Shown here: piece after piece, positions 7,630 through 15,738 of the stretch
Numbering within the stretch: the stretch's first letter is position 1
Layout of the letters: the number at the start of each line of letters is the position of its first letter
Assembly: GCA_949295415.1 (NCBI GenBank)
Contig: CASFLA010000067.1
Span: 1-34,416 of the forward strand
Direction: 5' to 3'
From: an uncultured Oscillospiraceae bacterium
Lineage (GTDB): Bacteria; Bacillota; Clostridia; Oscillospirales; Acutalibacteraceae
DNA length: 34,416 nt
The notes under the pieces: generated by a model
Seen by the model: the letters and a program-made list of their open reading frames with translations, nothing else
The model's database searches: none
What the model was told of the DNA's origin: nothing
Made by a program: the position numbers and the translations under genes

Positions 7630-7658
7630 TTGAAAATTAAGGAACAATATTATAAAAT
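7630..7658 (+). promoter_or_regulatory. Promoter of pgk-tpiA-gpmI
   Basis: TTGAAA (7630-7635), 17-nt spacer, TAAAAT (7653-7658). The -10 lies between the arms of an inverted repeat (7642-7668), which would allow repression by a DNA-binding protein. Confidence 0.6.
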
Positions 7659-7668
7659 AAGATTGTTC
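7642..7668. promoter_or_regulatory. Inverted repeat over the pgk -10 region, possible operator
   Basis: GAACAAT (7642-7648) and ATTGTTC (7662-7668) are perfect inverted copies separated by 13 nt. Their centres are about two helical turns apart and they flank the -10 box. This fits a repressor site; the protein is unknown. It does not match the Rex consensus. Confidence 0.4.
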
Positions 7669-7708
7669 AAAAATTGTCAATATATTACTTTCGAAAGGAT
7701 GTTTTATT

Positions 7709-8920
7709 ATGTCAGTATTAAACAAAAAGACTGTTGATGATATCAACGTTAAGTGCAAGCGCGTTCTTGTTCGTTGCGATTTTAACGTTCCCCTTAAAAA
7801 CGGCGTTATCACCGACGAAAACAGAATCGTTGCAGCACTTCCTACCATTAAGAAGCTTATCAATGACGGTGGTAAGGTTATCCTCTGCTCTCACCTTGGC
7901 AAGCCGAAGGGCGAACCCAAGCCTGAATTAAGCCTTGCACCTGTTGCAAAGCGCTTAAGCGAGCATTTAGGCAAAGAGGTTGTTTTTGCGGCTGATGATA
8001 CAGTTGTTGGCGAGAATGCAAAAGCAGCGGTTGCCGCTATGAAAGACGGCGATGTTGTTCTTTTACAGAACACCCGCTACAGAGCTGAAGAAACCAAAAA
8101 CGGCGAAGCACTTTCTAAAGAGCTTGCTTCTCTTTGCGAAGTATATGTTAACGATGCTTTCGGTGCAGCTCACAGAGCTCACTGCTCAACCGTTGGTGTT
8201 ACCGAGTATGTTGAAGAGACAGCAGTTGGATATCTTATGCAGAAAGAGCTCAAATTCTTGGGCGGCGCTGTTGAGAACCCTGTTCGTCCTTTCGTTACCA
8301 TTTTAGGCGGAGCTAAGGTTGCTGACAAGCTTCCTGTTATCGAGAACCTTCTTACTAAGGCTGATACAGTTATCGTTGGCGGCGGTATGGCTTACACCTT
8401 CTTAGCAGCTAAGGGATACGGTGTTGGAACCTCATTGCTCGATACTGAAAAGATTGAATATTGCAAGGAAATGATGGCTAAGGCAGAAGCTAACGGCGTT
8501 AAGCTCCTCCTCCCCGTTGACTGCACAGTTAGTAAAGTATTCCCTGACCCCATCGACGGACCTGTTGATGTAATCGTTGTTGATGCTGACAAGATTCCTG
8601 CAGACCATATGGGTCTTGATATCGGTCCTAAGACTGCAGAAATGTTTGCAGAGGCTGTAAAATCAGCTAAGACTGTTGTTTGGAACGGACCTATGGGCGT
8701 ATTTGAGAACCCGACTCTTGCTAAGGGCACAATTGCAGTAGCTAAGAGCCTTGCTGAAACTGATGCTACCACCATTATCGGCGGTGGTGACTCTGCAGCA
8801 GCAGTTAACACTCTTGGCTTCGGTCCCAAGATGAGCCACATTTCTACCGGCGGCGGCGCTTCTCTTGAGTTCCTTGAGGGCAAAGAGCTTCCCGGTATTG
8901 CAGCAGTTAACGATAAATAA
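7709..8920 (+). CDS. pgk: Phosphoglycerate kinase
   Basis: Glycolytic enzyme that transfers the acyl phosphate of 1,3-bisphosphoglycerate to ADP. At 403 residues it has normal length. Recognisable segments in order are VRCDFNVPL, the substrate-binding [35 protein letters not shown] and the nucleotide-binding [11 protein letters not shown] near the C-terminus. GAAAGGATG precedes the ATG. Codon use is strongly biased, as for high expression. It leads the run pgk-tpiA-gpmI; gap and eno are not in the window. A hairpin follows its stop and may lower transcription of tpiA and gpmI relative to pgk. Confidence 0.97.
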   Translation: MSVLNKKTVDDINVKCKRVLVRCDFNVPLKNGVITDENRIVAALPTIKKLINDGGKVILCSHLGKPKGEPKPELSLAPVAKRLSEHLGKEVVFAADDTVVGENAKAAVAAMKDGDVVLLQNTRYRAEETKNGEALSKELASLCEVYVNDAFGAAHRAHCSTVGVTEYVEETAVGYLMQKELKFLGGAVENPVRPFVTILGGAKVADKLPVIENLLTKADTVIVGGGMAYTFLAAKGYGVGTSLLDTEKIEYCKEMMAKAEANGVKLLLPVDCTVSKVFPDPIDGPVDVIVVDADKIPADHMGLDIGPKTAEMFAEAVKSAKTVVWNGPMGVFENPTLAKGTIAVAKSLAETDATTIIGGGDSAAAVNTLGFGPKMSHISTGGGASLEFLEGKELPGIAAVNDK

Positions 8921-8934
8921 TTTAGGATAAATAT

Positions 8935-8970
8935 TGTTGCGGCACTTAATATTAGTGCCGCAACAGTTTT
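8935..8970 (+). terminator. Hairpin between pgk and tpiA, likely partial terminator or processing site
   Basis: A 12-bp perfect stem (TGTTGCGGCACT at 8935-8946 with 8954-8965), 7-nt loop, then GTTTTGTATTTT. The T-tract is imperfect and tpiA lacks an evident promoter of its own, so partial readthrough or RNA stabilisation is more likely than full termination. Confidence 0.65.
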
Positions 8971-8999
8971 GTATTTTATAAAATTCGGAGGAAACTAAA

Positions 9000-9767
9000 A
9001 TGAATAAAAAGCTTCGTCCTGCAGTTATCGCAGGTAACTGGAAAATGAACAAAACCCCCGCAGAAACTACCGCACTTATCAACGAGATGAAACCCCTTGT
9101 TAAAGATGCAAATTGCAAGGTTGTTCTTTGCGTTCCTTTTATTGATATTGCCGCTGCAGTTGCAGCTGCTGAAGGCTCAAACATTGAAATCGGCGCAGAA
9201 AACGTTCACTTTAAAGAGAGCGGCGCTTATACCGGCGAGATTTCTGCTCAGATGCTCGTTGAATCAGGCGTTAAGTATGTTGTTATCGGTCACAGCGAGA
9301 GAAGACAGTATTTCGGTGAAACCGACCAGACTGTTAACCTTCGCACCCTTGCTGCTTTAAATGCAGGTCTTACCGCTATTGTTTGCGTTGGCGAAACCTT
9401 AGAGCAGAGAGAGCTTGGTTATACCGAGACTCTTTTAAAGTTCCAGACCAAGATGGCTCTTACCAATGTTACTAAAGATCAGCTTAAGAATGTTATCATT
9501 GCTTATGAGCCTGTTTGGGCTATCGGCACCGGCGTTACCGCAACTGCTGAGCAGGCAGATGAGGGCAACGGCTATGTTCGTGAGGCTATCGCTGAGGTTT
9601 ACGGCAAGGATGTTGCCGAAACCGTTACCATTCAGTATGGCGGTTCTATGAACGCTAAAAATGCTGACGAATTAGTTGCAAAGACTAATGTTGACGGCGG
9701 TCTTATCGGCGGCGCATCATTAAAGGCTGAGGATTTCTCAATCATCGTTAAAGCCGCTAGTAAATAA
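9000..9767 (+). CDS. tpiA: Triosephosphate isomerase
   Basis: Interconverts dihydroxyacetone phosphate and glyceraldehyde 3-phosphate. The 255 residues fit the family. Active-site parts are all present: AGNWKMNKT with the catalytic Lys, VIGHSERRQYF with the His, AYEPVWAIGTG with the Glu, and the phosphate-binding QYGGSMNAKN and GGLIGGASL. GGAGG lies 8 nt before the ATG. It is 79 nt downstream of pgk with a hairpin between, and 18 nt upstream of gpmI. Confidence 0.97.
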   Translation: MNKKLRPAVIAGNWKMNKTPAETTALINEMKPLVKDANCKVVLCVPFIDIAAAVAAAEGSNIEIGAENVHFKESGAYTGEISAQMLVESGVKYVVIGHSERRQYFGETDQTVNLRTLAALNAGLTAIVCVGETLEQRELGYTETLLKFQTKMALTNVTKDQLKNVIIAYEPVWAIGTGVTATAEQADEGNGYVREAIAEVYGKDVAETVTIQYGGSMNAKNADELVAKTNVDGGLIGGASLKAEDFSIIVKAASK

Positions 9768-9785
9768 TTAAAGGGTAGAATAATA

Positions 9786-11318
9786 ATGAAAAAACCTATT
9801 GTTTTAACAATTATGGACGGTTTTGGCATCAGCGATATTAAAAGCGGAAACGCAATCGAATGCGCCAATACCCCTAATCTTTCCAAGATTTTCGGCGAAA
9901 ATCCTTTTACAACAATCGGCGCTTCGGGTATGGATGTTGGTCTTCCTGACGGACAAATGGGTAACTCTGAGGTTGGTCATACCAATATCGGCGCAGGCCG
10001 CGTTGTTTATCAGGAATTAACCCGTATCACTAAGGCAGCACGTGACGGCGAGCTTTTAAAGAATGAAGCTTTACTCGGAGCTATTGAGAACTGCAAGAAA
10101 AACAATTCTGCTATACATTTCATCGGCCTTTTATCTAACGGCGGCGTTCATAGCCATAACGAGCATCTTTACGCTCTTATTAAAATGGCAAAGGATAGCG
10201 GTCTTACCGAAATCTATGTTCATTGCTTGCTTGATGGCCGAGATGTTCCCCCTGCTTCAGGTGCTGACTTTGTTGCTGAATTGCAGCAAAAAATGGCTGA
10301 AATCGGTGCAGGTAAGATTTCAACAGTTGCAGGCCGTTATTACGGAATGGACCGCGATAATCGCTGGGATCGCGTTGAAAAAGCATATAGCGCAATGGTT
10401 TACGGCGATGGAATTATGGCTGACGATGCAGTCGAAGCAATCAAGAAGTCATATGAAACAATTGATTCTGACGGCAAGAACTTAACCGATGAGTTTGTTC
10501 TGCCTACTGTTATTGCAGGCGGTAAAGCAATTTGCGATGACGATAGCATTGTGTTCTTTAACTTCCGTCCCGACCGCGCAAGAGAAATAACCAGAACCTT
10601 TGTTGACGATGAATTTACAGGCTTTGAGCACAAGGGCGGCAGAAAGAAAGTTTACTATGTTTGCATGACTCAGTATGATGCAACAATGCCTAATGTTGAG
10701 GTTGCATTTAAACCTCAGACCTTAACTAACACTTTGGGCGAGTATCTCTCTAAAAACAATATGAAGCAGCTTCGTATTGCTGAAACCGAAAAATATGCTC
10801 ATGTAACCTTCTTCTTTAACGGTGGTAAGGAGGTTGAATATGAGGGTGAGGACAGAATCCTTGTTAAATCACCCGCTGTTGCAACCTATGACCTTCAGCC
10901 TGAGATGAGCGCTTTCCCTGTTTGTGATAAGGTTGTTGAGGCAATTAAGAGCGGAAAATATGATGTTATCATATTAAACTTTGCAAACTGCGATATGGTT
11001 GGCCACACCGGCTTCTTTGATGCAGCAGTTAAGGCAGTTGAAACTGTTGATACTTGCGTCGGCAGAGTTGTTGATGCAACATTATCTATGGGCGGCGTTG
11101 TTCTTATCACCGCTGACCATGGCAATGCTGACAAAATGCTTGATACTGATGGTTCGCCCTTTACTGCTCATACCACTAACCCTGTTCCCTTCTCGGTTGT
11201 AGGTATGGATTGTGAGCTTCGCCGAGGCGGTAAGCTTTGCGATATTTCTCCCACAATACTTGATATTCTCAATCTTCCCAAACCCGAAGAAATGGACGGA
11301 GAAAGCCTTATAAAGTAA
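9786..11318 (+). CDS. gpmI: 2,3-bisphosphoglycerate-independent phosphoglycerate mutase
   Basis: Manganese-dependent alkaline-phosphatase-superfamily mutase that converts 3- to 2-phosphoglycerate. Its 510 residues are typical. Metal ligands and nucleophile are visible: Asp11 in MDGFGI and Ser61 in MGNSEVGHTNIGAG near the N-terminus, and TADHGNADKM near the C-terminus, with FRPDRAREITR in the transferase domain. AAAGGG lies before the ATG. It is the last gene of the glycolytic run and is closed by the terminator at 11321-11354. Confidence 0.97.
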   Translation: MKKPIVLTIMDGFGISDIKSGNAIECANTPNLSKIFGENPFTTIGASGMDVGLPDGQMGNSEVGHTNIGAGRVVYQELTRITKAARDGELLKNEALLGAIENCKKNNSAIHFIGLLSNGGVHSHNEHLYALIKMAKDSGLTEIYVHCLLDGRDVPPASGADFVAELQQKMAEIGAGKISTVAGRYYGMDRDNRWDRVEKAYSAMVYGDGIMADDAVEAIKKSYETIDSDGKNLTDEFVLPTVIAGGKAICDDDSIVFFNFRPDRAREITRTFVDDEFTGFEHKGGRKKVYYVCMTQYDATMPNVEVAFKPQTLTNTLGEYLSKNNMKQLRIAETEKYAHVTFFFNGGKEVEYEGEDRILVKSPAVATYDLQPEMSAFPVCDKVVEAIKSGKYDVIILNFANCDMVGHTGFFDAAVKAVETVDTCVGRVVDATLSMGGVVLITADHGNADKMLDTDGSPFTAHTTNPVPFSVVGMDCELRRGGKLCDISPTILDILNLPKPEEMDGESLIK

Positions 11319-11320
11319 TA

Positions 11321-11354
11321 AAAAATCCTGCTAACTAAAGTTAGCAGGATTTTT
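11321..11354. terminator. Bidirectional terminator between gpmI and the plsC-type gene
   Basis: A 15-bp perfect stem (11321-11335 with 11340-11354), loop TAAA, flanked by A5 on the left and a T-run on the right. It sits 2 nt after the gpmI stop and ends directly at the stop of the convergent acyltransferase gene. Confidence 0.94.
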
Positions 11355-12182
11355 TTAATTTAAATTATTCAACATTATTTCTTTTGCCAGCTCACTTATT
11401 TCGTGTGTCGCTTTAGACTCAAATTCTTGAGGTTCTATAACCTTTAGAATATTTATCTCAATAATGTTTTTGCGGCTATAAACGCATTTCCAAAACTTAT
11501 TTGTTCCCTTAACCGTCATAACAACTACAGGACAAGGTGCTTTTTTGGCGGTATAAAAAACGCCGTCCTTAAATTCTAAAAGCTCTCCGGTCTTACTTCT
11601 TGTTCCCTCGGGGTAAACACCGACAGAGGCATAATCGTTTTTAATAAGGTCGGTTGCTCGGCGAACGGTTTTCATCGCGTTTCTTGCATTTTCTCTATCA
11701 ATCGGCATAAAACAAGCAGCATTTAAAAACGCATTAACAACCGGTATTTTAAAAATTTCAGGCTTAGCAATATAAACAATATTATAATAACTTAGCGATT
11801 TGACGCAAACGATTGGGTCAAAGCCGGAGATATGATTCGAAACAAGTAAAAAGCGACGGTCTCTAGGCAATTTTTCTGCGCCGTTTACTCTAACCTTAAC
11901 GGCCAAAAGATTAAAAACATACTCAACCGTTTTATCAATCCAAAAACGATAAAATTTATTTGGCTTATCATACTGCTTCTTAAGACTGACAAACAAGCTG
12001 AAAACAACCGTTAAAAGAATATGCAAGACTAAAAAAGCTATAAATAATGCAACAAATAGAACAATCGGAATATAAAAGTCAGTTGCCGTTTTACAGAGAT
12101 TAAGCGCAATTACAAGAATCGCACCTAAAACAACAGAAAAAACACCATAAAGCTTAATTAACAAGTTCTTTTTCACCACCAT
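11355..12182 (-). CDS. PlsC-type 1-acylglycerol-3-phosphate acyltransferase
   Basis: Phospholipid synthesis enzyme that acylates lysophosphatidate at the membrane. Two N-terminal helices (about 9-29 and 37-63) precede the catalytic domain. The HX4D motif is NHISGFD (His117, Asp122), and the acceptor motif is PEGTRS (about 191-196). The start is uncertain: an open frame reaches 12263, but the lipid kinase gene covers it. I use the ATG at 12182, which overlaps that gene by 29 nt and gives 275 residues; a TTG slightly further in, after a GGTGG, is possible. Coupling to a diacylglycerol-kinase-type gene supports a role in phospholipid turnover. Substrate preference is not visible. Confidence 0.87.
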   Translation of the reverse strand: MVVKKNLLIKLYGVFSVVLGAILVIALNLCKTATDFYIPIVLFVALFIAFLVLHILLTVVFSLFVSLKKQYDKPNKFYRFWIDKTVEYVFNLLAVKVRVNGAEKLPRDRRFLLVSNHISGFDPIVCVKSLSYYNIVYIAKPEIFKIPVVNAFLNAACFMPIDRENARNAMKTVRRATDLIKNDYASVGVYPEGTRSKTGELLEFKDGVFYTAKKAPCPVVVMTVKGTNKFWKCVYSRKNIIEINILKVIEPQEFESKATHEISELAKEIMLNNLN

Positions 12183-13101
12183 TGATGTTATTAGCAGCAA
12201 GCGAGGCAGGAACAACAAAGCGAATAGCTTTTTCAACGATTTCTGCTGTAAACTTTTTAGCATTTACAAGCTCACCGTCAATAGAAACATCACCTATTGA
12301 ATCAAACTCAACCTCAACCTTTTTTGCTCTTTTATAATTTATATATTTTGCAATGCGCTTATCCTCAAGATGTTCGCCATTTTTATAAATACTAACAAGC
12401 TTAATAAAGGCTAGTCTTGACACAGTGTCAACCTTGCAAACCTCTAAAAAACCATCATCATTTTGTGAACGAGGAGCACATTTATATGAGCCGCCAACAT
12501 ATTTGCCGTTAGCAATAGTTGCGAGAAGCATTTTATTGTTGCCGATTATCTCTCCATCAGCCTTAATGCTGCAGAATGTTTTCATTGAGCGGATAAGAGA
12601 GATTATAACACCGGTTGTATAAGCATTTTTTCCACCAATAAGGAACTTTCTGCGAACCTTAAGCATTGTTTTAAGAACTGCGGTATCAAAGCCGAAATGA
12701 ACAGCGTTTATTGCATATCTTCCGCAGGCTTTGATAAGGTCAACCTTTTTTTCAACGCCGTTTACAAGAGCTTTAATGCTAAGAAAATCGTCTTTAGAAC
12801 CATAATATTTAATATAGTCATTACCGCTACCGCAAGGGTATGCAGTTACACTTGCATTCTCAAATCCGACAGCGCCCGCAACAACCTCGTTCAAGGTTCC
12901 ATCGCCTCCGCAGGCATAAAAACGGCACTCCTCATCAGTAGCAGATAAAACAGATTTTATATATTCTGTTGCATCGCCCTGATGGTTAGTGATATACATT
13001 TCGTAATCGATTTTTTCGCTAAGGGAATTTAACTCCGCCTTGATTTCCTCAGTAGCATCATGAGAACCTGCAGCGGGGTTTATAATAAAATAATGCTTCA
13101 T
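12154..13101 (-). CDS. Diacylglycerol/lipid kinase family protein (DagK/YegS type)
   Basis: Soluble lipid kinase of the DAGK catalytic superfamily, likely returning diacylglycerol to phosphatidate. It has 315 residues and opens MKHYFIINPAAGS, the family's start. The nucleotide motif ACGGDGTLNEVV sits near residues 63-74, followed by PCGSGNDYIKYYG. A C-terminal beta domain with VSIDGELV is also as expected. GGGAGTG lies before the ATG. It is the first gene of a two-gene unit with the PlsC-type gene and has a clear promoter at 13125-13153. Sphingosine or undecaprenol kinase roles cannot be excluded from sequence alone. Confidence 0.9.
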   Translation of the reverse strand: MKHYFIINPAAGSHDATEEIKAELNSLSEKIDYEMYITNHQGDATEYIKSVLSATDEECRFYACGGDGTLNEVVAGAVGFENASVTAYPCGSGNDYIKYYGSKDDFLSIKALVNGVEKKVDLIKACGRYAINAVHFGFDTAVLKTMLKVRRKFLIGGKNAYTTGVIISLIRSMKTFCSIKADGEIIGNNKMLLATIANGKYVGGSYKCAPRSQNDDGFLEVCKVDTVSRLAFIKLVSIYKNGEHLEDKRIAKYINYKRAKKVEVEFDSIGDVSIDGELVNAKKFTAEIVEKAIRFVVPASLAANNINGGEKELVN

Positions 13102-13124
13102 TCAATTCACTCCCATAATAAATA

Positions 13125-13153
13125 ATTTTATTTTAAATGGTTTGTTTTGTCAA
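13125..13153 (-). promoter_or_regulatory. Promoter of the lipid kinase-plsC unit
   Basis: Reading leftward: TTGACA (13148-13153), 17-nt spacer, TAAAAT (13125-13130). Its -35 lies 7 bp from the -35 of the opposing promoter. Confidence 0.75.
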
Positions 13154-13160
13154 CTGTTTG

Positions 13161-13190
13161 TTGACTAATATTAAGACTTTAAGGTATAAT
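13161..13190 (+). promoter_or_regulatory. Promoter of the radical SAM gene
   Basis: TTGACT (13161-13166), 18-nt spacer, TATAAT (13185-13190), about 33 nt before the ATG. Together with the opposing promoter it forms the inverted repeat GTCAAC-N5-GTTGAC at 13149-13165. Confidence 0.7.
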
Positions 13191-13222
13191 TATCAAACTG
13201 TTAAAGAAAGGATGAGCACCTT

Positions 13223-14124
13223 ATGAATTTGCTCAATGATTATCTTAAAAGCACTTTTGGAACAAAGGTTTATAAGCTGGCGCTCTCTAACGCTGTTACC
13301 TGCCCTAACCGTGACGGTAAATCGGCGTTGGTGGTTGTATCTTTTGTTCAAATAAAGGTTCGGGAAATTTTGCAGAAAGCGCTCAGGAGCCTATTGCAGT
13401 TCAAATAGAGAAAGCTAAACAAAGGGTTAAAGCAAAAGCAGGTCAAAAAGCAAAATACATCGCCTATTTTCAAAGCTTTTCAGCAACCTATGCACCGATT
13501 GGAACATTAAAAAAGGCTTTTTTTGAAGCAATATTAAATGAGGATATAGTAGCATTATCAATAGCAACAAGGCCTGACTGCTTAGGAAAAGATGTTTTAG
13601 AATTACTAAATGATTTAAACAAGATTAAACCGGTTTGGGTTGAATTAGGGCTTCAGACCTCAAATGAAGCCTCCGCAAAATATATACGACGCGGTTATGA
13701 TAATAATGTTTATGAAAGCGCAGTCTTATCCCTTAAATCAATAGGCATTACTGTTATAACGCATATGATAATCGGCTTGCCTAATGAAAGTGAAAGCGAT
13801 ATTATAAAAACCGCAAGATATATATCAGATAACGGCTCTGACGGAATAAAATTTCATCTGCTTCATATCTTAAAAAACACCGATTTAGAGATAGAATATG
13901 ATAGAGGCAAAATAGCGCTTCCCTCATTAGAGGAATATGCCGAAATATTATCAGAATGCATTAAAAACATAAGAGCAGATATGGTAATTCATCGTTTAAC
14001 GGGTGACGGAGATAAAAAAGAACTCATAGCACCACTTTGGAGCGCTGACAAGAAAAAGGTTCTAAACTATATAAATAAATATTTTAAAGAAATAAATTTG
14101 ATTCAAGGAGAATATATAAAATAA
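13223..14124 (+). pseudogene. TIGR01212-type radical SAM protein gene (YhcC-like), frameshifted
   Basis: Radical SAM family protein, often annotated YhcC-like; its substrate is not established. Frame one starts at the ATG at 13223 (ribosome binding site AAAGGATG) and gives MNLLNDYLKSTFGTKVY...TCPNRDGK. It then runs out of frame at about 13319-13322. The next frame resumes at once with IGVGGCIFCSNKGSGNF and stays open to the stop at 14124. One extra A in GGTAAATC would restore an intact product of about 300 residues, the usual family length. The break splits the Fe-S cluster motif: TCPNRDG lies on one side and GGCIFC on the other. The downstream half is otherwise well preserved (YFQSFSATYAPI, MIIGLPNES, LHILKNTDLE). 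There is no classic slippery heptamer. Either a recent mutation or a base-call error in a short A-run is likely. Confidence 0.85.
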
Positions 14125-14156
14125 ACCACCGAGCTTCGAGGAAGCTCGGTGGTTTA
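14122..14156. terminator. Bidirectional terminator overlapping the radical SAM gene stop
   Basis: A 16-bp perfect stem (14122-14137 with 14141-14156), loop GAG, followed by TTTTAT. The left arm starts at the stop codon. It separates the radical SAM gene from the convergent methyltransferase gene, whose stop is at 14159. Confidence 0.9.
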
Positions 14157-14158
14157 TT

Positions 14159-15523
14159 TTATAATAATCTTAAACCTTTTGGGTAATGATTTTTTAAAAC
14201 GCCGTTGTTTGCCTTTCCAAATCCTAATGGAACACCCTCGGTTTTAACCGCGGTATAGCCTTTGAATGAGGCATCACAAGCTATCTCCTCGCCGTGAAGA
14301 TATTTTTTGATTTCATCAGAATCGCATTTTATGTCAACCACTCTTTCAGGGTTGAAGTGCGGCGTATTAAACAACGCGTGCTCCGGCACAAAACGGTCCT
14401 TTTTAACAGTTCCTGCAAATATACCGCTTCTTATAATCTGAAATGATGTTGACTTAAAAGCAATCGGTATTATGTAAACCTCATCGCCTTTTATATAAAC
14501 ATTTTGAGGTATATTATCTTTAAAATTTTCTTTGAAAAATTCTGAGAAAATCTTATATTGCTTACATTTTAAATCAGGGATTGCAGTCAACGGAGAAAGC
14601 ATCTCGGAATCCATTTCATTACCGCATTTTCTGAGCACAGCAACAAAATGACCCTCGCCGCCGTTAAAGTTAAAAATACGTCGGGTTTTAGCGATATTTT
14701 TAGTATTTGGTGCAAACTTTTCGATGCCGTTTTGACCGAATTTATTAGCAATATCGCAAATTTCAAACTCAGAATGCTCTTCTAAAAACTTAGCTATAAC
14801 CTGTTCATTTTCTTCGGGCGCATAGGTGCAGGTGCTATAAATCAGCTTTCCGCCCTTTTTAACGGTATCGGCGGCGCTATTTAGTATTTCAAGCTGGCGC
14901 TTTGCGCAAGCAAGAACGTTTTCAAGACTCCAATTTTCTATAGCCGCTGATTCTTTTCTGAACATTCCTTCTCCCGAGCAAGGAGCATCAACTATAACTT
15001 TATCAAAAAACTCTTTGAAATTGGAACACAAAACATCGGGTCTTGCTGATGTTACTATAGCGTTTTTAATACCCATTCGCTCAATATTAGAAACTAACGG
15101 TTTAACTCTTGAATATACATATTCATTAGAAACGATTAGGCCGCTATTACCAATTTTGCAGGCTGCGGCAGTTGATTTACCTCCGGGTGCCGCGCATAAA
15201 TCAAGAACATAATCGCCCTCATTTATTTCTGCGGCTTCAACAACCGATGCCGCCGACGGCTCCTGGATATAAAACGCTCCCGCATGATGAAGCGGATGAT
15301 TTCCAAGTCCTTTAATATCGCTCGGGATATAGTATGATGTTTTGCAAAATGCGGTTGGTTCTTTAAAAAACGGTAAAAACTCGTTTAATTTATCAGCATC
15401 AGCTTTCAATGTGTTAACTCTGACAGCACGAAAAATCTCACTCTCTAAGAAAGCAAGATATTTTGAAAAATCATTTTCTAAAATTGATTCCATTCTTTCT
15501 AAAAACTGCTTTGGTAACGACAT
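14159..15523 (-). CDS. RsmF/NOL1-NOP2-sun family 16S rRNA (cytosine-C5)-methyltransferase
   Basis: SAM-dependent RNA m5C methyltransferase acting on 16S rRNA. ATG at 15523 is chosen over GTG at 15532 because AGGTGG is properly spaced from the ATG; this gives 454 residues. In order: an N-terminal RNA-binding segment with RAVRVNTLKAD, SAM-binding DLCAAPGGKST (about 108-118), motif IV DAPCSGEGMFRK with Cys182, and motif VI YSTCTYAPEENE with the catalytic Cys at about 232. A C-terminal domain of some 150 residues with GIFAGTVKKDRFVPEHAL resembles the PUA-like extension of RsmF/YebU. It is a single-gene unit, divergent from the Asn-rich small ORF. Confidence 0.9.
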   Translation of the reverse strand: MSLPKQFLERMESILENDFSKYLAFLESEIFRAVRVNTLKADADKLNEFLPFFKEPTAFCKTSYYIPSDIKGLGNHPLHHAGAFYIQEPSAASVVEAAEINEGDYVLDLCAAPGGKSTAAACKIGNSGLIVSNEYVYSRVKPLVSNIERMGIKNAIVTSARPDVLCSNFKEFFDKVIVDAPCSGEGMFRKESAAIENWSLENVLACAKRQLEILNSAADTVKKGGKLIYSTCTYAPEENEQVIAKFLEEHSEFEICDIANKFGQNGIEKFAPNTKNIAKTRRIFNFNGGEGHFVAVLRKCGNEMDSEMLSPLTAIPDLKCKQYKIFSEFFKENFKDNIPQNVYIKGDEVYIIPIAFKSTSFQIIRSGIFAGTVKKDRFVPEHALFNTPHFNPERVVDIKCDSDEIKKYLHGEEIACDASFKGYTAVKTEGVPLGFGKANNGVLKNHYPKGLRLL

Positions 15524-15586
15524 ATTATCCACCTGAATATTTTTTATAAATTTGTTAACAATAATTTTGAAAGCGGGGTGACACTA

Positions 15587-15691
15587 ATGAACGATAAGAA
15601 TCAGAACAACCAGAACAATAACAATCAGAATAACAATAAAAACAAGAGCAATAACGATAATAGCAACAAGAAAGAAAACAACAACAAGTAA
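15587..15691 (+). CDS. Asn-rich 34-residue peptide, unknown
   Basis: An unlisted small ORF: ATG at 15587, TAA at 15689-15691, with GGGGTG spaced 6 nt upstream. It opens MNDKNQNNQNNNNQ and ends NKKENNNK: about half Asn, the rest mainly Lys, Gln, Ser and Asp, with no hydrophobic residue beyond Met1. It has its own ribosome binding site and is closed by a strong terminator starting 12 nt after the stop, which is the main argument that it is expressed. Extreme Asn/Lys/Gln richness recalls small spore or coat peptides in spore formers, but I can name no family. Upstream it shares a short region of about 60 nt with the divergent methyltransferase gene. Confidence 0.55.
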   Translation: MNDKNQNNQNNNNQNNNKNKSNNDNSNKKENNNK

Positions 15692-15703
15692 TTAAAAATT
15701 TCT

Positions 15704-15738
15704 AAAAAGCTCCATAGCTTAATGCTATGGAGCTTTTT
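15704..15738. terminator. Bidirectional terminator between the Asn-rich ORF and yitT
   Basis: A 15-bp perfect stem (15704-15718 with 15724-15738), loop TTAAT, flanked by A5 and T5. It ends transcripts of the small ORF and of the obg-mrnC-yitT unit, overlapping the last bases of yitT. Confidence 0.93.

Noticed and set aside
8392..8883. 163-residue open frame antisense to pgk
   Set aside because: It lies entirely inside a well-conserved pgk, has no ribosome binding site, and its length follows from the biased codon use of the sense gene.
8663..9184. 173-residue minus-strand open frame spanning the end of pgk and start of tpiA
   Set aside because: It covers two conserved genes on the other strand and runs through the pgk-tpiA hairpin; no family features.
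12183..12263. Upstream extension of the plsC-type reading frame to 12263
   Set aside because: It lies within the lipid kinase coding region, lacks a ribosome binding site, and adds an N-terminus atypical for the family.
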